Shown: piece by piece, positions 16,650 to 25,175 of the stretch
Layout: each line of letters begins with the position of its first letter
How positions within the stretch are numbered: position 1 is the stretch's first letter
Assembly: GCA_008373205.1 (NCBI GenBank)
Contig: RQOS01000060.1
Coordinates: forward strand, 1 to 64,000
Reading direction: 5' to 3'
Length of the DNA stretch: 64,000 bases
Source: SAR202 cluster bacterium
GTDB taxonomy: Bacteria > Chloroflexota > Dehalococcoidia > Lucifugimonadales > Lucifugimonadaceae
Notes under the pieces: generated by a model
What the model was told of the DNA's origin: nothing
Databases searched by the model: none
Seen by the model: only the letters and a program-made list of their open reading frames with translations
Made by a program: the position numbers and the translations under genes

Positions 16650-16854
16650 TTTTTTCTCCTAATGTAAGTATTATTTATTTAAAATTTTACTAGTCTATAG
16701 TAACACAAGAATTGTACACTTTATAAGAAAAAAAAATTTATTTATATGTAAATAATTTATTTTTTATATTCTTATGATAGGATTTTAGTATACAGCTTCT
16801 TCACAAAAAATTCACATTTAGGCTGTAAAATTATCATAAATAAGTAAAAATAAT

Positions 16855-18771
16855 ATGAATAAAAAATTACTAAACAATAGCTTAACTTACATCATCGCAG
16901 GGCTTCTTTTGGTAGGAGCTTTCTATTTTTTTCTAGGTAATTCTTTTGACTCTTCTGAAGAAAAAGATCTTGGGCACCTCGTTAGAATATCTAAAAGCGC
17001 GGAAGGTACAGCATATCCAGTCAATATTGAAGTTAGCGGAGACAAGCTTACTTACAGTAGAAACGGAGAATTTTTTAAGGCTAGTAAAGAGCCAGGAACA
17101 AGTGTTTATGAAATAATGTCAGCATCTGGAGTCGATCCTTCTGCTTACTCTGTCCAAGTTAAAAATGGTGGTGGCTTAGGTACTATTTTTTCAATACTTA
17201 TAGGACTTCTGCCCTTCATACTTATGTTCGGTTTTCTATTTTTTATAATGCGTCAAGCACAAGGCGGTGGTAGCAATGCTATGAACTTTGGTAAAAGTAG
17301 AGCAAAAATGTTTGTAGGAACTAAGGCAAATGTAACTTTTTTTGATGTTGCAGGATTGCCTGAGGCTAAAGAAGAGTTAGAAGAGGTTGTTGAATTTCTA
17401 AAATTTCCTGACAGATTTACTTCAATAGGAGCTAAAATTCCTTCTGGAGTTTTACTTGTTGGTCCTCCTGGAACTGGTAAAACTTTACTTGCTAGAGCAG
17501 TAGCAGGTGAAGCAGGAGTTCCTTTCTTCTCTATTTCAGGTTCTGAGTTTGTTGAAATGTTTGTTGGTGTTGGAGCATCAAGAGTAAGAGATCTTTTTAC
17601 ACAAGCTAAAAGACATTCACCTTGTATTATATTTGTTGATGAAATTGATGCAGTTGGAAGGCACAGAGGAGCTGGCCTCGGTGGAGGACATGATGAAAGA
17701 GAACAAACTCTAAATCAAATACTTGTTGAAATGGATGGTTTCGATACTAATAATAACGTTATTGTTATTGCAGCAACTAACAGACCAGATATTCTTGATC
17801 CGGCTCTACTTAGACCAGGTAGATTTGATAGAAGAGTTACAATTGATAATCCTGATGTGAATGGCAGAACTGAAATTTTGGGTGTTCATGCTAAAGGAAA
17901 ACCGATAGATACTAAAGTTGATCTTTCTACAGTAGCAAAGCAAACACCAGGCTTTTCAGGTGCAGATTTAGCTAACTTAATTAACGAATCAGCTTTACTA
18001 GCCGCTAGAAATAATGCAAAAAAAATATATTTAGCAGACCTAACCGAAGCTATTGATAGAGTATCAATGGGTCCTGCTAGAAAATCTAAAGTTATTAGCG
18101 ACAAAGAAAGAAAACTTGTAGCATATCATGAAGCAGGACATGCCATAGTATCTTATTTTATGCCTGAAGGAAAAACGGTAGGAAAAATAACTATTGTTTC
18201 TAGGGGACATGCTGGTGGATTTACTAGATATGAACAAGAAGATCAATCCTTAATGACGAATGTTGAGTTGGAAGCAATGATTGCATCCTTGATGGGAGGA
18301 AGAGAAGCTGAATTTTTGACTGAAGGAGTCTTAACAACTGGAGCATCTAATGATTTCGAACAAGCTACTAGAATTGCTAGAGAAATAGTTATGAGATATG
18401 GAATGATTCCAGAACTAGCACAAAGAACTTATGGGAAAAAACAACAAGCTGTCTTCTTAGGTAGAGAACAAAATGAAGAACAAGATTACTCTAACGAAAC
18501 TGCAGTTAAAATAGATAAGGAAATTGACAAGCTCTTAACTCAAGGGAAGAAAAATGCTAATAAAATACTTAAAAAGCAAAATGCAGAACTAGAGTTGCTT
18601 GCTAATGCATTGTTGAAATATGAAACTTTAGACGCTGATCAGTTTAAAGATCTCATGGAAGGTAAAGAAGTTGATTTCTCTAATGTAGTTATACCAAAAG
18701 AAAGAAAAACTGAAAAAAGTTCAGCGAAAAGTAAGCCTAAAAAGGGGTTTCCTGAACCTCAATCTTCATGA
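16855..18771 (+). CDS. ftsH: ATP-dependent zinc metalloprotease FtsH
   Basis: FtsH is a membrane-anchored AAA+ protease that degrades misfolded membrane proteins and regulatory proteins. In 638 residues it has an N-terminal helix ([16 protein letters not shown]), an extracytoplasmic domain, a second helix ([19 protein letters not shown]), Walker A GPPGTGKT near residue 203, Walker [16 protein letters not shown], the second region of homology ([19 protein letters not shown]), and the zinc site HEAGH near residue 425. The ATG is preceded by AAATAAGTAAAAATAAT, without a clear ribosome site. It overlaps the MBL gene by four bases (ATGA). Confidence 0.97.
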   Translation: MNKKLLNNSLTYIIAGLLLVGAFYFFLGNSFDSSEEKDLGHLVRISKSAEGTAYPVNIEVSGDKLTYSRNGEFFKASKEPGTSVYEIMSASGVDPSAYSVQVKNGGGLGTIFSILIGLLPFILMFGFLFFIMRQAQGGGSNAMNFGKSRAKMFVGTKANVTFFDVAGLPEAKEELEEVVEFLKFPDRFTSIGAKIPSGVLLVGPPGTGKTLLARAVAGEAGVPFFSISGSEFVEMFVGVGASRVRDLFTQAKRHSPCIIFVDEIDAVGRHRGAGLGGGHDEREQTLNQILVEMDGFDTNNNVIVIAATNRPDILDPALLRPGRFDRRVTIDNPDVNGRTEILGVHAKGKPIDTKVDLSTVAKQTPGFSGADLANLINESALLAARNNAKKIYLADLTEAIDRVSMGPARKSKVISDKERKLVAYHEAGHAIVSYFMPEGKTVGKITIVSRGHAGGFTRYEQEDQSLMTNVELEAMIASLMGGREAEFLTEGVLTTGASNDFEQATRIAREIVMRYGMIPELAQRTYGKKQQAVFLGREQNEEQDYSNETAVKIDKEIDKLLTQGKKNANKILKKQNAELELLANALLKYETLDADQFKDLMEGKEVDFSNVVIPKERKTEKSSAKSKPKKGFPEPQSS

Positions 18772-19436
18772 TAATTTTTGAAAATACCGATTATAAAATT
18801 CAAAGTTTTATATCTGGTATGCTCAGTAATAATTCCTATCTTATAACTTCTAAAACTTCTAAAAAGAATATAATTATTGATATTCCATATATTCCAAGAG
18901 ATTTGTTTTCTAAAATACCTAGGGACCCTCTGAATAAATCTAACAATGTTAAAAATACAATAGGCATAATTACTCACGGTCATTTTGATCATATTGAAGG
19001 AATTGATTTTATAAAAGATAGATACGGAGAAATAGAAATTTATATGGGATTTGAAGACTCCAAATACTTAGATTACTCCGGAAAAATAACTAAGTTAAGA
19101 TCACAAGAAAAGATTATTCATGAAGACATTCAGCTTGAAATAGTTTATACACCTGGGCATTCTCAAGGTTCTATTTGTCTATACTTTGATGTTAAAGAGA
19201 AAAAATATTTATTTTCTGGAGATACTTTATTTCCAGGTGGACCTGGGAAAACAACTAGTTATTTAAATTTTAAAAAAATCTATGAATCGATATCGAATAA
19301 AATTTATAAATTACCAGATGAAACAATTATTTTACCAGGTCATGGTTCAGGTATTTCAATTGAAGAATCAAAAAAAGAATTTCATAGCTTTGAATTTAAG
19401 GGACATATTTTTGGTGATATCACTTGGAAAAAGTAA
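18768..19436 (+). CDS. MBL-fold metallohydrolase (glyoxalase II-like)
   Basis: A 222-residue metallo-beta-lactamase-fold hydrolase. The metal site is ITHGHFDHIEG near residue 66, further ligands lie in TPGHSQGSICLYF and FSGDTLFPGGPGKT, and the final His in LPGHGSG. The order and spacing match hydroxyacylglutathione-hydrolase-like or persulfide-type members, but the substrate cannot be stated. The start overlaps the ftsH stop (ATGA), and the CPBP protease gene overlaps its end, giving an ftsH-MBL-CPBP unit. Confidence 0.8.
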   Translation: MIIFENTDYKIQSFISGMLSNNSYLITSKTSKKNIIIDIPYIPRDLFSKIPRDPLNKSNNVKNTIGIITHGHFDHIEGIDFIKDRYGEIEIYMGFEDSKYLDYSGKITKLRSQEKIIHEDIQLEIVYTPGHSQGSICLYFDVKEKKYLFSGDTLFPGGPGKTTSYLNFKKIYESISNKIYKLPDETIILPGHGSGISIEESKKEFHSFEFKGHIFGDITWKK

Positions 19437-20275
19437 GCCTTCTATCAAATAAAAAATTATTCGATCTTGTATTTTTTATAAGTTCAATAGTTTACATACT
19501 AACTTTAGATAGATACATAATTAATTTATTAAAATATTTTTTTACCGGAAAAAATATCAATTTTATTGATTTTTTATTTTTCACAATTTTTAGTTTATTT
19601 TCATATGTCACAATAAAATATTGGGCAAAAATGATAAATATTTCTAATCAAATGGTTAATATTTTATTGTTAATTATTACAGTTCTTTCGATTATTAAAA
19701 TAATTTTTAGATCTAATTCAATTGAAATACTAATAGATGTAATAATTTTAGATTTTGGAGCAATTTATGTTATTTATGAAATAGTAAAAAGATATAACTT
19801 AAAGCCTAATCTATGGCTTGGAATAAACAAATTTAAAATTGAAAATTTACGTTATGCTGGTTTCTATTTTATTGCTTGGCCTATAATAATTATTTGGTCA
19901 CAGATAATTGAATTTTTTGACTTAGATTTTTTCAAAAGTACAAATTATTCAGAAGAGATTTTCACTTCTTTGAATAATAATTATTTAGTTATATTTATTA
20001 TGGCTTGTATAGTAGCTCCAATATGTGAAGAAATAATATTCAGAGGATATTTTTTTCGAGTTTTAAAAGAAAGATTTAACTTAGTATTTGCAATTATTAT
20101 AAATTCAATATTTTTTGGATTAATTCATTTCGAACCATCAGCCATAGTTCCTGCAACTATTCTTGGAGTATCTTTAACTTTAATTAGGCTTAAGGCAAAA
20201 AGTTTATTGCTTCCTATAACAATCCACGCTTTACATAATCTTTTGGCATTTATAGTTACTTATCTAACACTATAA
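19424..20275 (+). CDS. CPBP-family intramembrane metalloprotease
   Basis: A 283-residue membrane protein with about eight hydrophobic helices and the CPBP/Abi (PF02517) signatures: CEEIIFRGYFFRVLKERF near residue 205 with the Glu-Glu and Arg, FGLIHF near residue 230, and a final LPITIHALHNLLAF. These are Rce1-like intramembrane proteases, or putative ones. The reading frame starts with TTG at 19424 inside the MBL gene; no later ATG leaves the first helix intact. It is very AT-rich. Its target is unknown. Confidence 0.8.
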   Translation: MEKVSLLSNKKLFDLVFFISSIVYILTLDRYIINLLKYFFTGKNINFIDFLFFTIFSLFSYVTIKYWAKMINISNQMVNILLLIITVLSIIKIIFRSNSIEILIDVIILDFGAIYVIYEIVKRYNLKPNLWLGINKFKIENLRYAGFYFIAWPIIIIWSQIIEFFDLDFFKSTNYSEEIFTSLNNNYLVIFIMACIVAPICEEIIFRGYFFRVLKERFNLVFAIIINSIFFGLIHFEPSAIVPATILGVSLTLIRLKAKSLLLPITIHALHNLLAFIVTYLTL

Positions 20276-20294
20276 TAGTAAATAGGAGTTATTT

Positions 20295-21062
20295 TTGATT
20301 TCAAATACTATAAAAGCTAATAATAAAACAGCGATAATACCATTCATTACTTGCGGTTACCCTGATGTTAAAAATTTCATAAAACTATTGATATCAATAG
20401 AAAAATCTGGAGCAAGTGTCATTGAAATTGGAATGCCTAATAGTGATCCTTTGGCTGAAGGTCTAACTATTCAGTATTCAAGTTCCATTGCAATTCAAAA
20501 TGGTATTAATACTCAGAAATGTCTTGAAATTGTGTCAAAAGCTAGAGACGAGGGACTAAGTATACCTGTTGTATTAATGGGTTACTATAATAATGTTTTA
20601 GCTTATGATATAAAAAAATTTTGTAGAGATGCAAAAAACTCTGGTGTTAATGGTTTGATTGTTGCAGATTTACCTATATTTGAAGCTTCACCTATTATTG
20701 AAGAAACTGAAAAAAACGATATTTCTTATGTACCACTACTTTCAGTAAACTCGTCAAAAGAAATAATCGAAAGTGTCTCTAAAATTGCAACTGGCTTCAT
20801 ATATTGTGTTTCTGTTTTAGGGATAACTGGAGAAAGAAAAATAACATTTGATAGAGTTCAAAAATTAGTAGAAACAGTAAAAAAACTCACTGATATCCCT
20901 GTAGCAGTTGGCTTTGGAGTATCAGATAAATCAGATGTAGAAAATATTGGAAAATTTGCCGATGCAGCAATTATTGGATCAGCATTGATTAATAGATTAA
21001 AAAATTGCAAGAATGATAATATTATAAAAACAGCAGAAAGCTTTATTGAAAGTTTAGTTTAA
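20295..21062 (+). CDS. trpA: Tryptophan synthase alpha chain
   Basis: TrpA cleaves indole-3-glycerol phosphate to indole and glyceraldehyde 3-phosphate. The 255-residue TIM barrel carries IPFITCGYPDV, the catalytic Glu in ASVIEIGMPNSDPLAEG, the catalytic Asp in GLIVADLP, VPLLSVNSS, and the phosphate loop IPVAVGFGVSD. Translation probably starts at TTG 20295, six bases after AGGAG. Other trp genes are absent here; the gene sits upstream of aroH and the aroF unit, so the neighbourhood is aromatic amino-acid synthesis. Confidence 0.95.
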   Translation: MISNTIKANNKTAIIPFITCGYPDVKNFIKLLISIEKSGASVIEIGMPNSDPLAEGLTIQYSSSIAIQNGINTQKCLEIVSKARDEGLSIPVVLMGYYNNVLAYDIKKFCRDAKNSGVNGLIVADLPIFEASPIIEETEKNDISYVPLLSVNSSKEIIESVSKIATGFIYCVSVLGITGERKITFDRVQKLVETVKKLTDIPVAVGFGVSDKSDVENIGKFADAAIIGSALINRLKNCKNDNIIKTAESFIESLV

Positions 21063-21079
21063 TAAATGAAGAGGGAAAG

Positions 21080-21439
21080 ATGTTGGTAAGGGGCATTAGA
21101 GGGGCTACAACTGTTAGCCAAAATACAAAAACAGATATTGTTAAAGAAACTTCAACTTTACTTAGTGAAATGATTAGTGCTAATGAAATAAATACGGAAG
21201 ATATCGCATCAATAATTTTTACAACAACTTTTGATGTTACCTTGGAATTCCCTGCAGTTGCTGCTAGAGAAATTTTGTCCCTAAATACTGTCCCTTTATT
21301 AAATATGCATGAAATAAATAATCCAGATGGACTAGAAAAATGTATAAGAGTACTAATTCACTGGAACACAAATAAAAGTCAAAAAGATATTAAGCACGTG
21401 TATCTAAATAATGCAACAAACCTTAGAACAGATTTATAA
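21080..21439 (+). CDS. aroH: Chorismate mutase, AroH type
   Basis: This is a monofunctional chorismate mutase of the Bacillus AroH family that converts chorismate to prephenate, the branch point to Phe and Tyr. The 119 residues begin MLVRGIRGATTVSQNT, with the active-site Arg in the first strand, followed by IASIIFTTTFDVTLEFPAVAAR and NTVPLLNMHEI; the C-terminal RVLIHWNT is also typical. The start follows GAGGGAAAG. It is 17 bases after trpA, and a small membrane-protein gene and the tyrosine leader come next. Confidence 0.92.
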   Translation: MLVRGIRGATTVSQNTKTDIVKETSTLLSEMISANEINTEDIASIIFTTTFDVTLEFPAVAAREILSLNTVPLLNMHEINNPDGLEKCIRVLIHWNTNKSQKDIKHVYLNNATNLRTDL

Positions 21440-21466
21440 AATTAATAGATTTGAGATTTATATAAA

Positions 21467-21646
21467 ATGATTCGAATAAAAATAATTTTATTCATTCTAA
21501 TAATGCTAGGTATTTCATATATTTTAGATAGATTAACTCGTTCAAAATTTGATGATAAGAAAAGCTTAAGGTTTATTTTTTTCTCGACTGTTCTTTCATC
21601 TTCAGCTTTGATAATCGCGTTTGTTTTGTTCTACCTTATTTCATAA
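21467..21646 (+). CDS. Small two-helix membrane protein, unknown
   Basis: This 59-residue frame begins at an ATG 28 bases after aroH. It has a hydrophobic helix (KIILFILIMLGISYIL, residues 5-20), a charged turn (DRLTRSKFDDKKSLR) and a second helix (FIFFSTVLSSSALIIAFVLFYLI, residues 36-58). The hairpin pattern with a positively charged loop looks like a real small membrane protein. No strong ribosome site is seen (GATTTATATAAA precedes the ATG). No family is recognised. It falls in the 410-base stretch between aroH and aroF. Confidence 0.5.
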   Translation: MIRIKIILFILIMLGISYILDRLTRSKFDDKKSLRFIFFSTVLSSSALIIAFVLFYLIS

Positions 21647-21660
21647 TTATAAATCTCTTT

Positions 21661-21700
21661 TTTACCAAAATGTTAGAAATTAAGATAAACTAGAGTAAGG
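21661..21700 (+). promoter_or_regulatory. Candidate promoter and ribosome site of the tyrosine leader
   Basis: TTTACC (21661-21666), a 17-base spacer and GATAAA (21684-21689) match a weak sigma-70 promoter (four of six bases in each box), with transcription expected near 21696. TAAGG (21696-21700) lies nine bases before the leader ATG. The promoter boxes are uncertain, because AT-rich DNA gives many such matches. Confidence 0.3.
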
Positions 21701-21709
21701 TAAATTAAA

Positions 21710-21763
21710 ATGAATAAGAATTATTACACATATTATTATTTTAGGCTAACAGAGTCTTTTTAA
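21710..21763 (+). CDS. Tyrosine-rich leader peptide of the aroF-ribF-tyrS unit
   Basis: A 17-codon reading frame encodes MNKNYYTYYYFRLTESF, with five Tyr codons and two Phe codons, preceded by TAAGG at nine bases. It ends 24 bases before an intrinsic terminator and 86 bases before aroF, the gene for the first step of aromatic synthesis; tyrS lies in the same gene run. The arrangement is that of trp- and pheST-type attenuators: a ribosome stalled for lack of charged tRNA-Tyr would leave bases 21751-21760 free to form the antiterminator. The peptide itself probably has no other role. No reading frame of this kind would arise often by chance beside the matching pathway genes. Confidence 0.85.
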   Translation: MNKNYYTYYYFRLTESF

Positions 21764-21797
21764 TTGTGTAATTTTTACCAAGTACTTAAAAGGCTCT
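21751..21797 (+). promoter_or_regulatory. Antiterminator pairing of the tyrosine attenuator
   Basis: AGAGTCTTTT (21751-21760, over the end and stop of the leader peptide) can pair over all ten bases with AAAAGGCTCT (21788-21797), with one G-U pair. The second segment is also the left arm of the terminator, so the two folds exclude each other. A ribosome that reaches the leader stop covers the first segment and so allows termination. A second small pairing, ATTACACA (21723-21730) with TGTGTAAT (21765-21772), brackets the Tyr codons. Confidence 0.8.
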
Positions 21798-21816
21798 CAT
21801 AAAGAGCCTTTTTTTT
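21788..21816 (+). terminator. Attenuator terminator upstream of aroF
   Basis: AAAAGGCTCT / AGAGCCTTTT form a perfect ten-pair stem (21788-21797 with 21803-21812) around loop CATAA, followed by eight T in a row (21809-21816). It lies 34 bases before the aroF start, where a plain end-of-operon terminator would make little sense unless aroF has a further promoter. Confidence 0.92.
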
Positions 21817-21849
21817 ATTAATGCAAAAAGTATATAAAAAGGTAATATC

Positions 21850-22896
21850 ATGAAAAATATACAGAACTTAAATATAAGAGAAATAGCGAAGCTACCATCT
21901 CCTGATGAATTTATAAAAAATATTCCATTATCAAACTCTCAGTCAAACTTAATTATGGAATCAAGAAAAGTTATAGAAAACATCTTAACTGGTAAGGACG
22001 ATAGGATATTATTGTTGGTTGGTCCTTGCTCTATTCATGATAGAAATCTAGGTATAGAGTATGCAAAAAGGCTTAGAGATTTAGCGGAAAAAGTTAAGGA
22101 TACTATATATATTGTAATGAGGGTCTACTTTGAAAAACCTAGAACAACTGTAGGTTGGAAAGGTCTAATCAATGACCCTGATCTTAATGGATCTTTTAAT
22201 ATTCCAAAAGGAATAGAACTAGCAAGAAATATATTATCAGATGTTACAGAATTAGGTATGCCTACTGCCACTGAATTTCTAGACCCATTTACTCCACAAT
22301 ATATTGGAGATTTAGTTTCTTGGGGCGCAATTGGAGCCAGAACTGCAGAAAGTCAAACTCATAGACAAATGGCAAGTGGATTATCAATGCCTATAGGGTT
22401 TAAGAATGGTACCGGAGGATCAGTTCAGTTAGCTATAGATGGCATGATTGCCTGTTTAGGAGAACATGCATTTTTAGGAATAGATAATGATGGCAATAGT
22501 TCAGTTGTAATAACAAAAGGTAATCCTGCTAATCATGTAATTCTTAGAGGTGGTGCATCAGGAACAAATTATGATAAAGAATCAGTAAGAGATGCACAAG
22601 AACTATTAGAAAAAAACGAACTAGATCCTGTTGTTGTTATAGATTGTGCTCATGGTAATTCAAATAAGGATCATAATAGGCAGCCTATTGTATTTAAAGA
22701 TGTTATATCTCAAAGAATGCAAGGTAATAAAAATATCGTTGGCCTTATGATCGAAAGTAATATAAATCCTGGTAACCAAACTCTAGGAGAAAATTTAGCT
22801 GATCTAGACTATGGAGTATCTATAACAGATAAATGTGTAGGTTGGGAAAAAACTGAAGAAATTATTTTAGAAGCTAGTAAAGAATTAAAGAATTAA
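21850..22896 (+). CDS. aroF: 3-deoxy-7-phosphoheptulonate (DAHP) synthase, class I alpha
   Basis: This enzyme condenses phosphoenolpyruvate and erythrose 4-phosphate, the first and usually feedback-controlled step of the shikimate pathway. The 348-residue protein is of the E. coli AroF/AroG/AroH type, with LLVGPCSIHD near residue 57, RVYFEKPRTTVGWKGLINDP, GARTAESQTHRQMASGLSMP, GFKNGTGGS, DCAHGNSNKDH and MIESNINPGNQ. The N-terminal arm that carries the regulatory site in this class is present. The ribosome site is AAAAAGG. Upstream lies the tyrosine-codon attenuator, so expression should rise when charged tRNA-Tyr is scarce. It is followed by ribF after 15 bases. Confidence 0.96.
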   Translation: MKNIQNLNIREIAKLPSPDEFIKNIPLSNSQSNLIMESRKVIENILTGKDDRILLLVGPCSIHDRNLGIEYAKRLRDLAEKVKDTIYIVMRVYFEKPRTTVGWKGLINDPDLNGSFNIPKGIELARNILSDVTELGMPTATEFLDPFTPQYIGDLVSWGAIGARTAESQTHRQMASGLSMPIGFKNGTGGSVQLAIDGMIACLGEHAFLGIDNDGNSSVVITKGNPANHVILRGGASGTNYDKESVRDAQELLEKNELDPVVVIDCAHGNSNKDHNRQPIVFKDVISQRMQGNKNIVGLMIESNINPGNQTLGENLADLDYGVSITDKCVGWEKTEEIILEASKELKN

Positions 22897-22911
22897 GTTA
22901 ATGCAAAAATA

Positions 22912-23844
22912 ATGAAAAGTTTTGATCAACAATTAATTGAACTTTCAAAATTAATCGGAAAAAATAAAACAGCTTTTTGTATAGGCACATTTGATGGAGT
23001 TCATTTAGGCCATAAAATGTTATTCCAACAATTAGTTAACAATTCTAAGAATAATAAATTAAGTTCCTTAGTAATCGTTTTTGAAAAAAGACCTAGAGAA
23101 ATAGTAAGCAAAGGATACTCAAGGCCATACCTATCAGGCTTTTGTAAAAGAAAAAATAAAATCTTAGAAAATGAGATAAATTTTTTGTTTACTATGGAGT
23201 TTAATGATGAACTGAGAGTTCTAAGTGCAGAAGTCTTTCTAAAGAAACTGATAAGTCACGCAAATATAAAAAGCATTGTTGTTAGCGAAAATACAAGAAT
23301 TGGAAATGATCAGTTGTTTGGTAAAAATTTAGAGGATTTATGTATCAGTTTAGGAATAGAAATATCTAACATAGAAATGAAAAATAATTTAAAAAAAGTG
23401 ATCTCTTCTTCAATGATCTCAAAATTTATAGAAGAAGGAGATTTTATAAATGGTAATAAATTTTTAGGTTATGATTATACTTTTGAAGGTATGGTTGTTA
23501 AAGGAGATCAGATTGGAAGAACTATAGGATTCCCAACTGCAAATATAGAAGTTCAGAATGAAATCCAAATTCCTGGAGATGGTATTTATGCATGTATGGT
23601 AGATATTGAAGGAGAAAAATTTAGAGGTGCCCTTTCTATTGGAAATAGGCCTGTAATAAAAAATGATTCTGCAAGAAAAATAGAAGTTTTTATATTTGAT
23701 TTTGATAAAAATATATATGGTATTCAAATAGAGATTTCAGTTATTCAGAAAATAAGAAATCAGGAATTTTACGATTCTATAGATATTATGAAGACACAAA
23801 TAAAAAAAGATATTATAAATATTAATGAAGTTTTAGAAAGATAG
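22912..23844 (+). CDS. ribF: Bifunctional riboflavin kinase / FAD synthetase
   Basis: RibF phosphorylates riboflavin to FMN and adenylates it to FAD. In 310 residues, the N-terminal nucleotidyltransferase domain has FCIGTFDGVHLGHKML near residue 25 and a VVSENTRIG region. The C-terminal flavokinase domain has GRTIGFPTANIEVQ near residue 205, DGIYACMV and ALSIGNRPVIKND. Both domains look complete. It lies between aroF and tyrS with gaps of 15 and 1 bases, so it is probably under the tyrosine attenuator simply by operon position. Confidence 0.94.
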   Translation: MKSFDQQLIELSKLIGKNKTAFCIGTFDGVHLGHKMLFQQLVNNSKNNKLSSLVIVFEKRPREIVSKGYSRPYLSGFCKRKNKILENEINFLFTMEFNDELRVLSAEVFLKKLISHANIKSIVVSENTRIGNDQLFGKNLEDLCISLGIEISNIEMKNNLKKVISSSMISKFIEEGDFINGNKFLGYDYTFEGMVVKGDQIGRTIGFPTANIEVQNEIQIPGDGIYACMVDIEGEKFRGALSIGNRPVIKNDSARKIEVFIFDFDKNIYGIQIEISVIQKIRNQEFYDSIDIMKTQIKKDIININEVLER

Positions 23845-23845
23845 T

Positions 23846-25141
23846 ATGAATAATCAATTTAATAACGTAATTGAAGAATTTAGATGGAGAGGTAGCCTTA
23901 AAGATTACACAACCAACGCAGACTCAATTTTGATCAATGAAAAAATTACTTGTTATAACGGCTTTGATCCCACAGCAAAAAGTCTACATATTGGAAACTT
24001 GATACCAATACTAGGATTACAAAGATTACAAAAATATGGTCATACACCTATCGTCATTGTTGGTGGAGGAACAGGAATGATCGGAGATCCTTCAGGAAGA
24101 ACTGATGAAAGAAAGTTAATGAGTGAAGCATTAATAGAAGAGAATCTTGCAGGAATAAAAGGTCAGTTAGAAAAATTTTTAGATTTTGATAATAAAAAAA
24201 ATCCAGCTCAGATAATTAATAATGCTGAGTGGTTAAATCAAATCAACCTAATTGATTTCTTAAGAGATACTGGTAAATTTTTCAACATTAACAATATGCT
24301 TGGTAAAGATTCAGTAAAAAATAGATTATCTAGAGATGAAGGCATTTCATTTACAGAATTTAGTTATCAATTATTACAAGCTTATGATTTCTTGTATTTA
24401 TTTGAAAATTATAATTGCAGCTTCCAAATGGGAGGATCTGATCAATGGGGAAATATAGTAGCTGGTATTGACCTAATTAGAAAGAAAAATCCATTAAATA
24501 AGAATAAGGCTCATGGAATAACTTACCCTCTATTAACCACATCCTCTGGTGAAAAATTTGGTAAAAGTATAGATGGAGCAGTAACCTTAGATCCAAATGT
24601 AACAATTCCTTATAAACTTTTTCAATATTTTTATAATACTAGTGACGATGAAGTATTGGATTATATAAAGTTATTTACTGACATTAACATTGAAGAATTC
24701 AACGAACTAGAAAAAATAACATTAGAATCACCATATAAAAGAGAAGCTCAACTATTTCTTTCAAAAGAAATTACACGAATAGTTCACGGTGAAAAAGGAA
24801 TGAATAGTGCACTTAGGCAAACAGAAGGACTCAATCAAGGGAAATGGGAAATCTTAAGTGATGATGATTTTTCTGATTTATATATTGGTTCAGAAAGTAT
24901 AAATCAGCTTTCAAGAAAAAAATTATCTAATGGAGTAAACATACAAGAACTGACTGTTGACTATGACTTATGTAAATCTTTAGGTGAGTCAAAAAGACTA
25001 ATTAACCAAGGCGGAATTTCATTAAATGGAAACAAAATAACAGATCCAGAAATGAAAGTATTTGAAAATGACCTTAAAGCAAATAAAATATTGATTATTT
25101 CAAAAGGTAAAAAAAATCATAAAATAATTAAAGTTGATTGA
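23846..25141 (+). CDS. tyrS: Tyrosyl-tRNA synthetase
   Basis: TyrS charges tRNA-Tyr. The 431-residue class I enzyme has the HIGH-type motif (SLHIGNLIPI) near residue 45, the tyrosine pocket GGSDQWGNIVAGIDLIRK, the KMSKS-type loop KFGKSIDGAV near residue 240, and a C-terminal S4 RNA-binding domain (DLCKSLGESKRLINQGGISLNGN). It begins one base after ribF. Its place downstream of a Tyr-rich leader peptide means the attenuator would adjust the very enzyme that charges the tRNA it senses, as the Phe leader does for pheST in E. coli. Confidence 0.96.
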   Translation: MNNQFNNVIEEFRWRGSLKDYTTNADSILINEKITCYNGFDPTAKSLHIGNLIPILGLQRLQKYGHTPIVIVGGGTGMIGDPSGRTDERKLMSEALIEENLAGIKGQLEKFLDFDNKKNPAQIINNAEWLNQINLIDFLRDTGKFFNINNMLGKDSVKNRLSRDEGISFTEFSYQLLQAYDFLYLFENYNCSFQMGGSDQWGNIVAGIDLIRKKNPLNKNKAHGITYPLLTTSSGEKFGKSIDGAVTLDPNVTIPYKLFQYFYNTSDDEVLDYIKLFTDINIEEFNELEKITLESPYKREAQLFLSKEITRIVHGEKGMNSALRQTEGLNQGKWEILSDDDFSDLYIGSESINQLSRKKLSNGVNIQELTVDYDLCKSLGESKRLINQGGISLNGNKITDPEMKVFENDLKANKILIISKGKKNHKIIKVD

Positions 25142-25175
25142 GACTAATTTTCAAATTACCAATAGTATCTAATAG

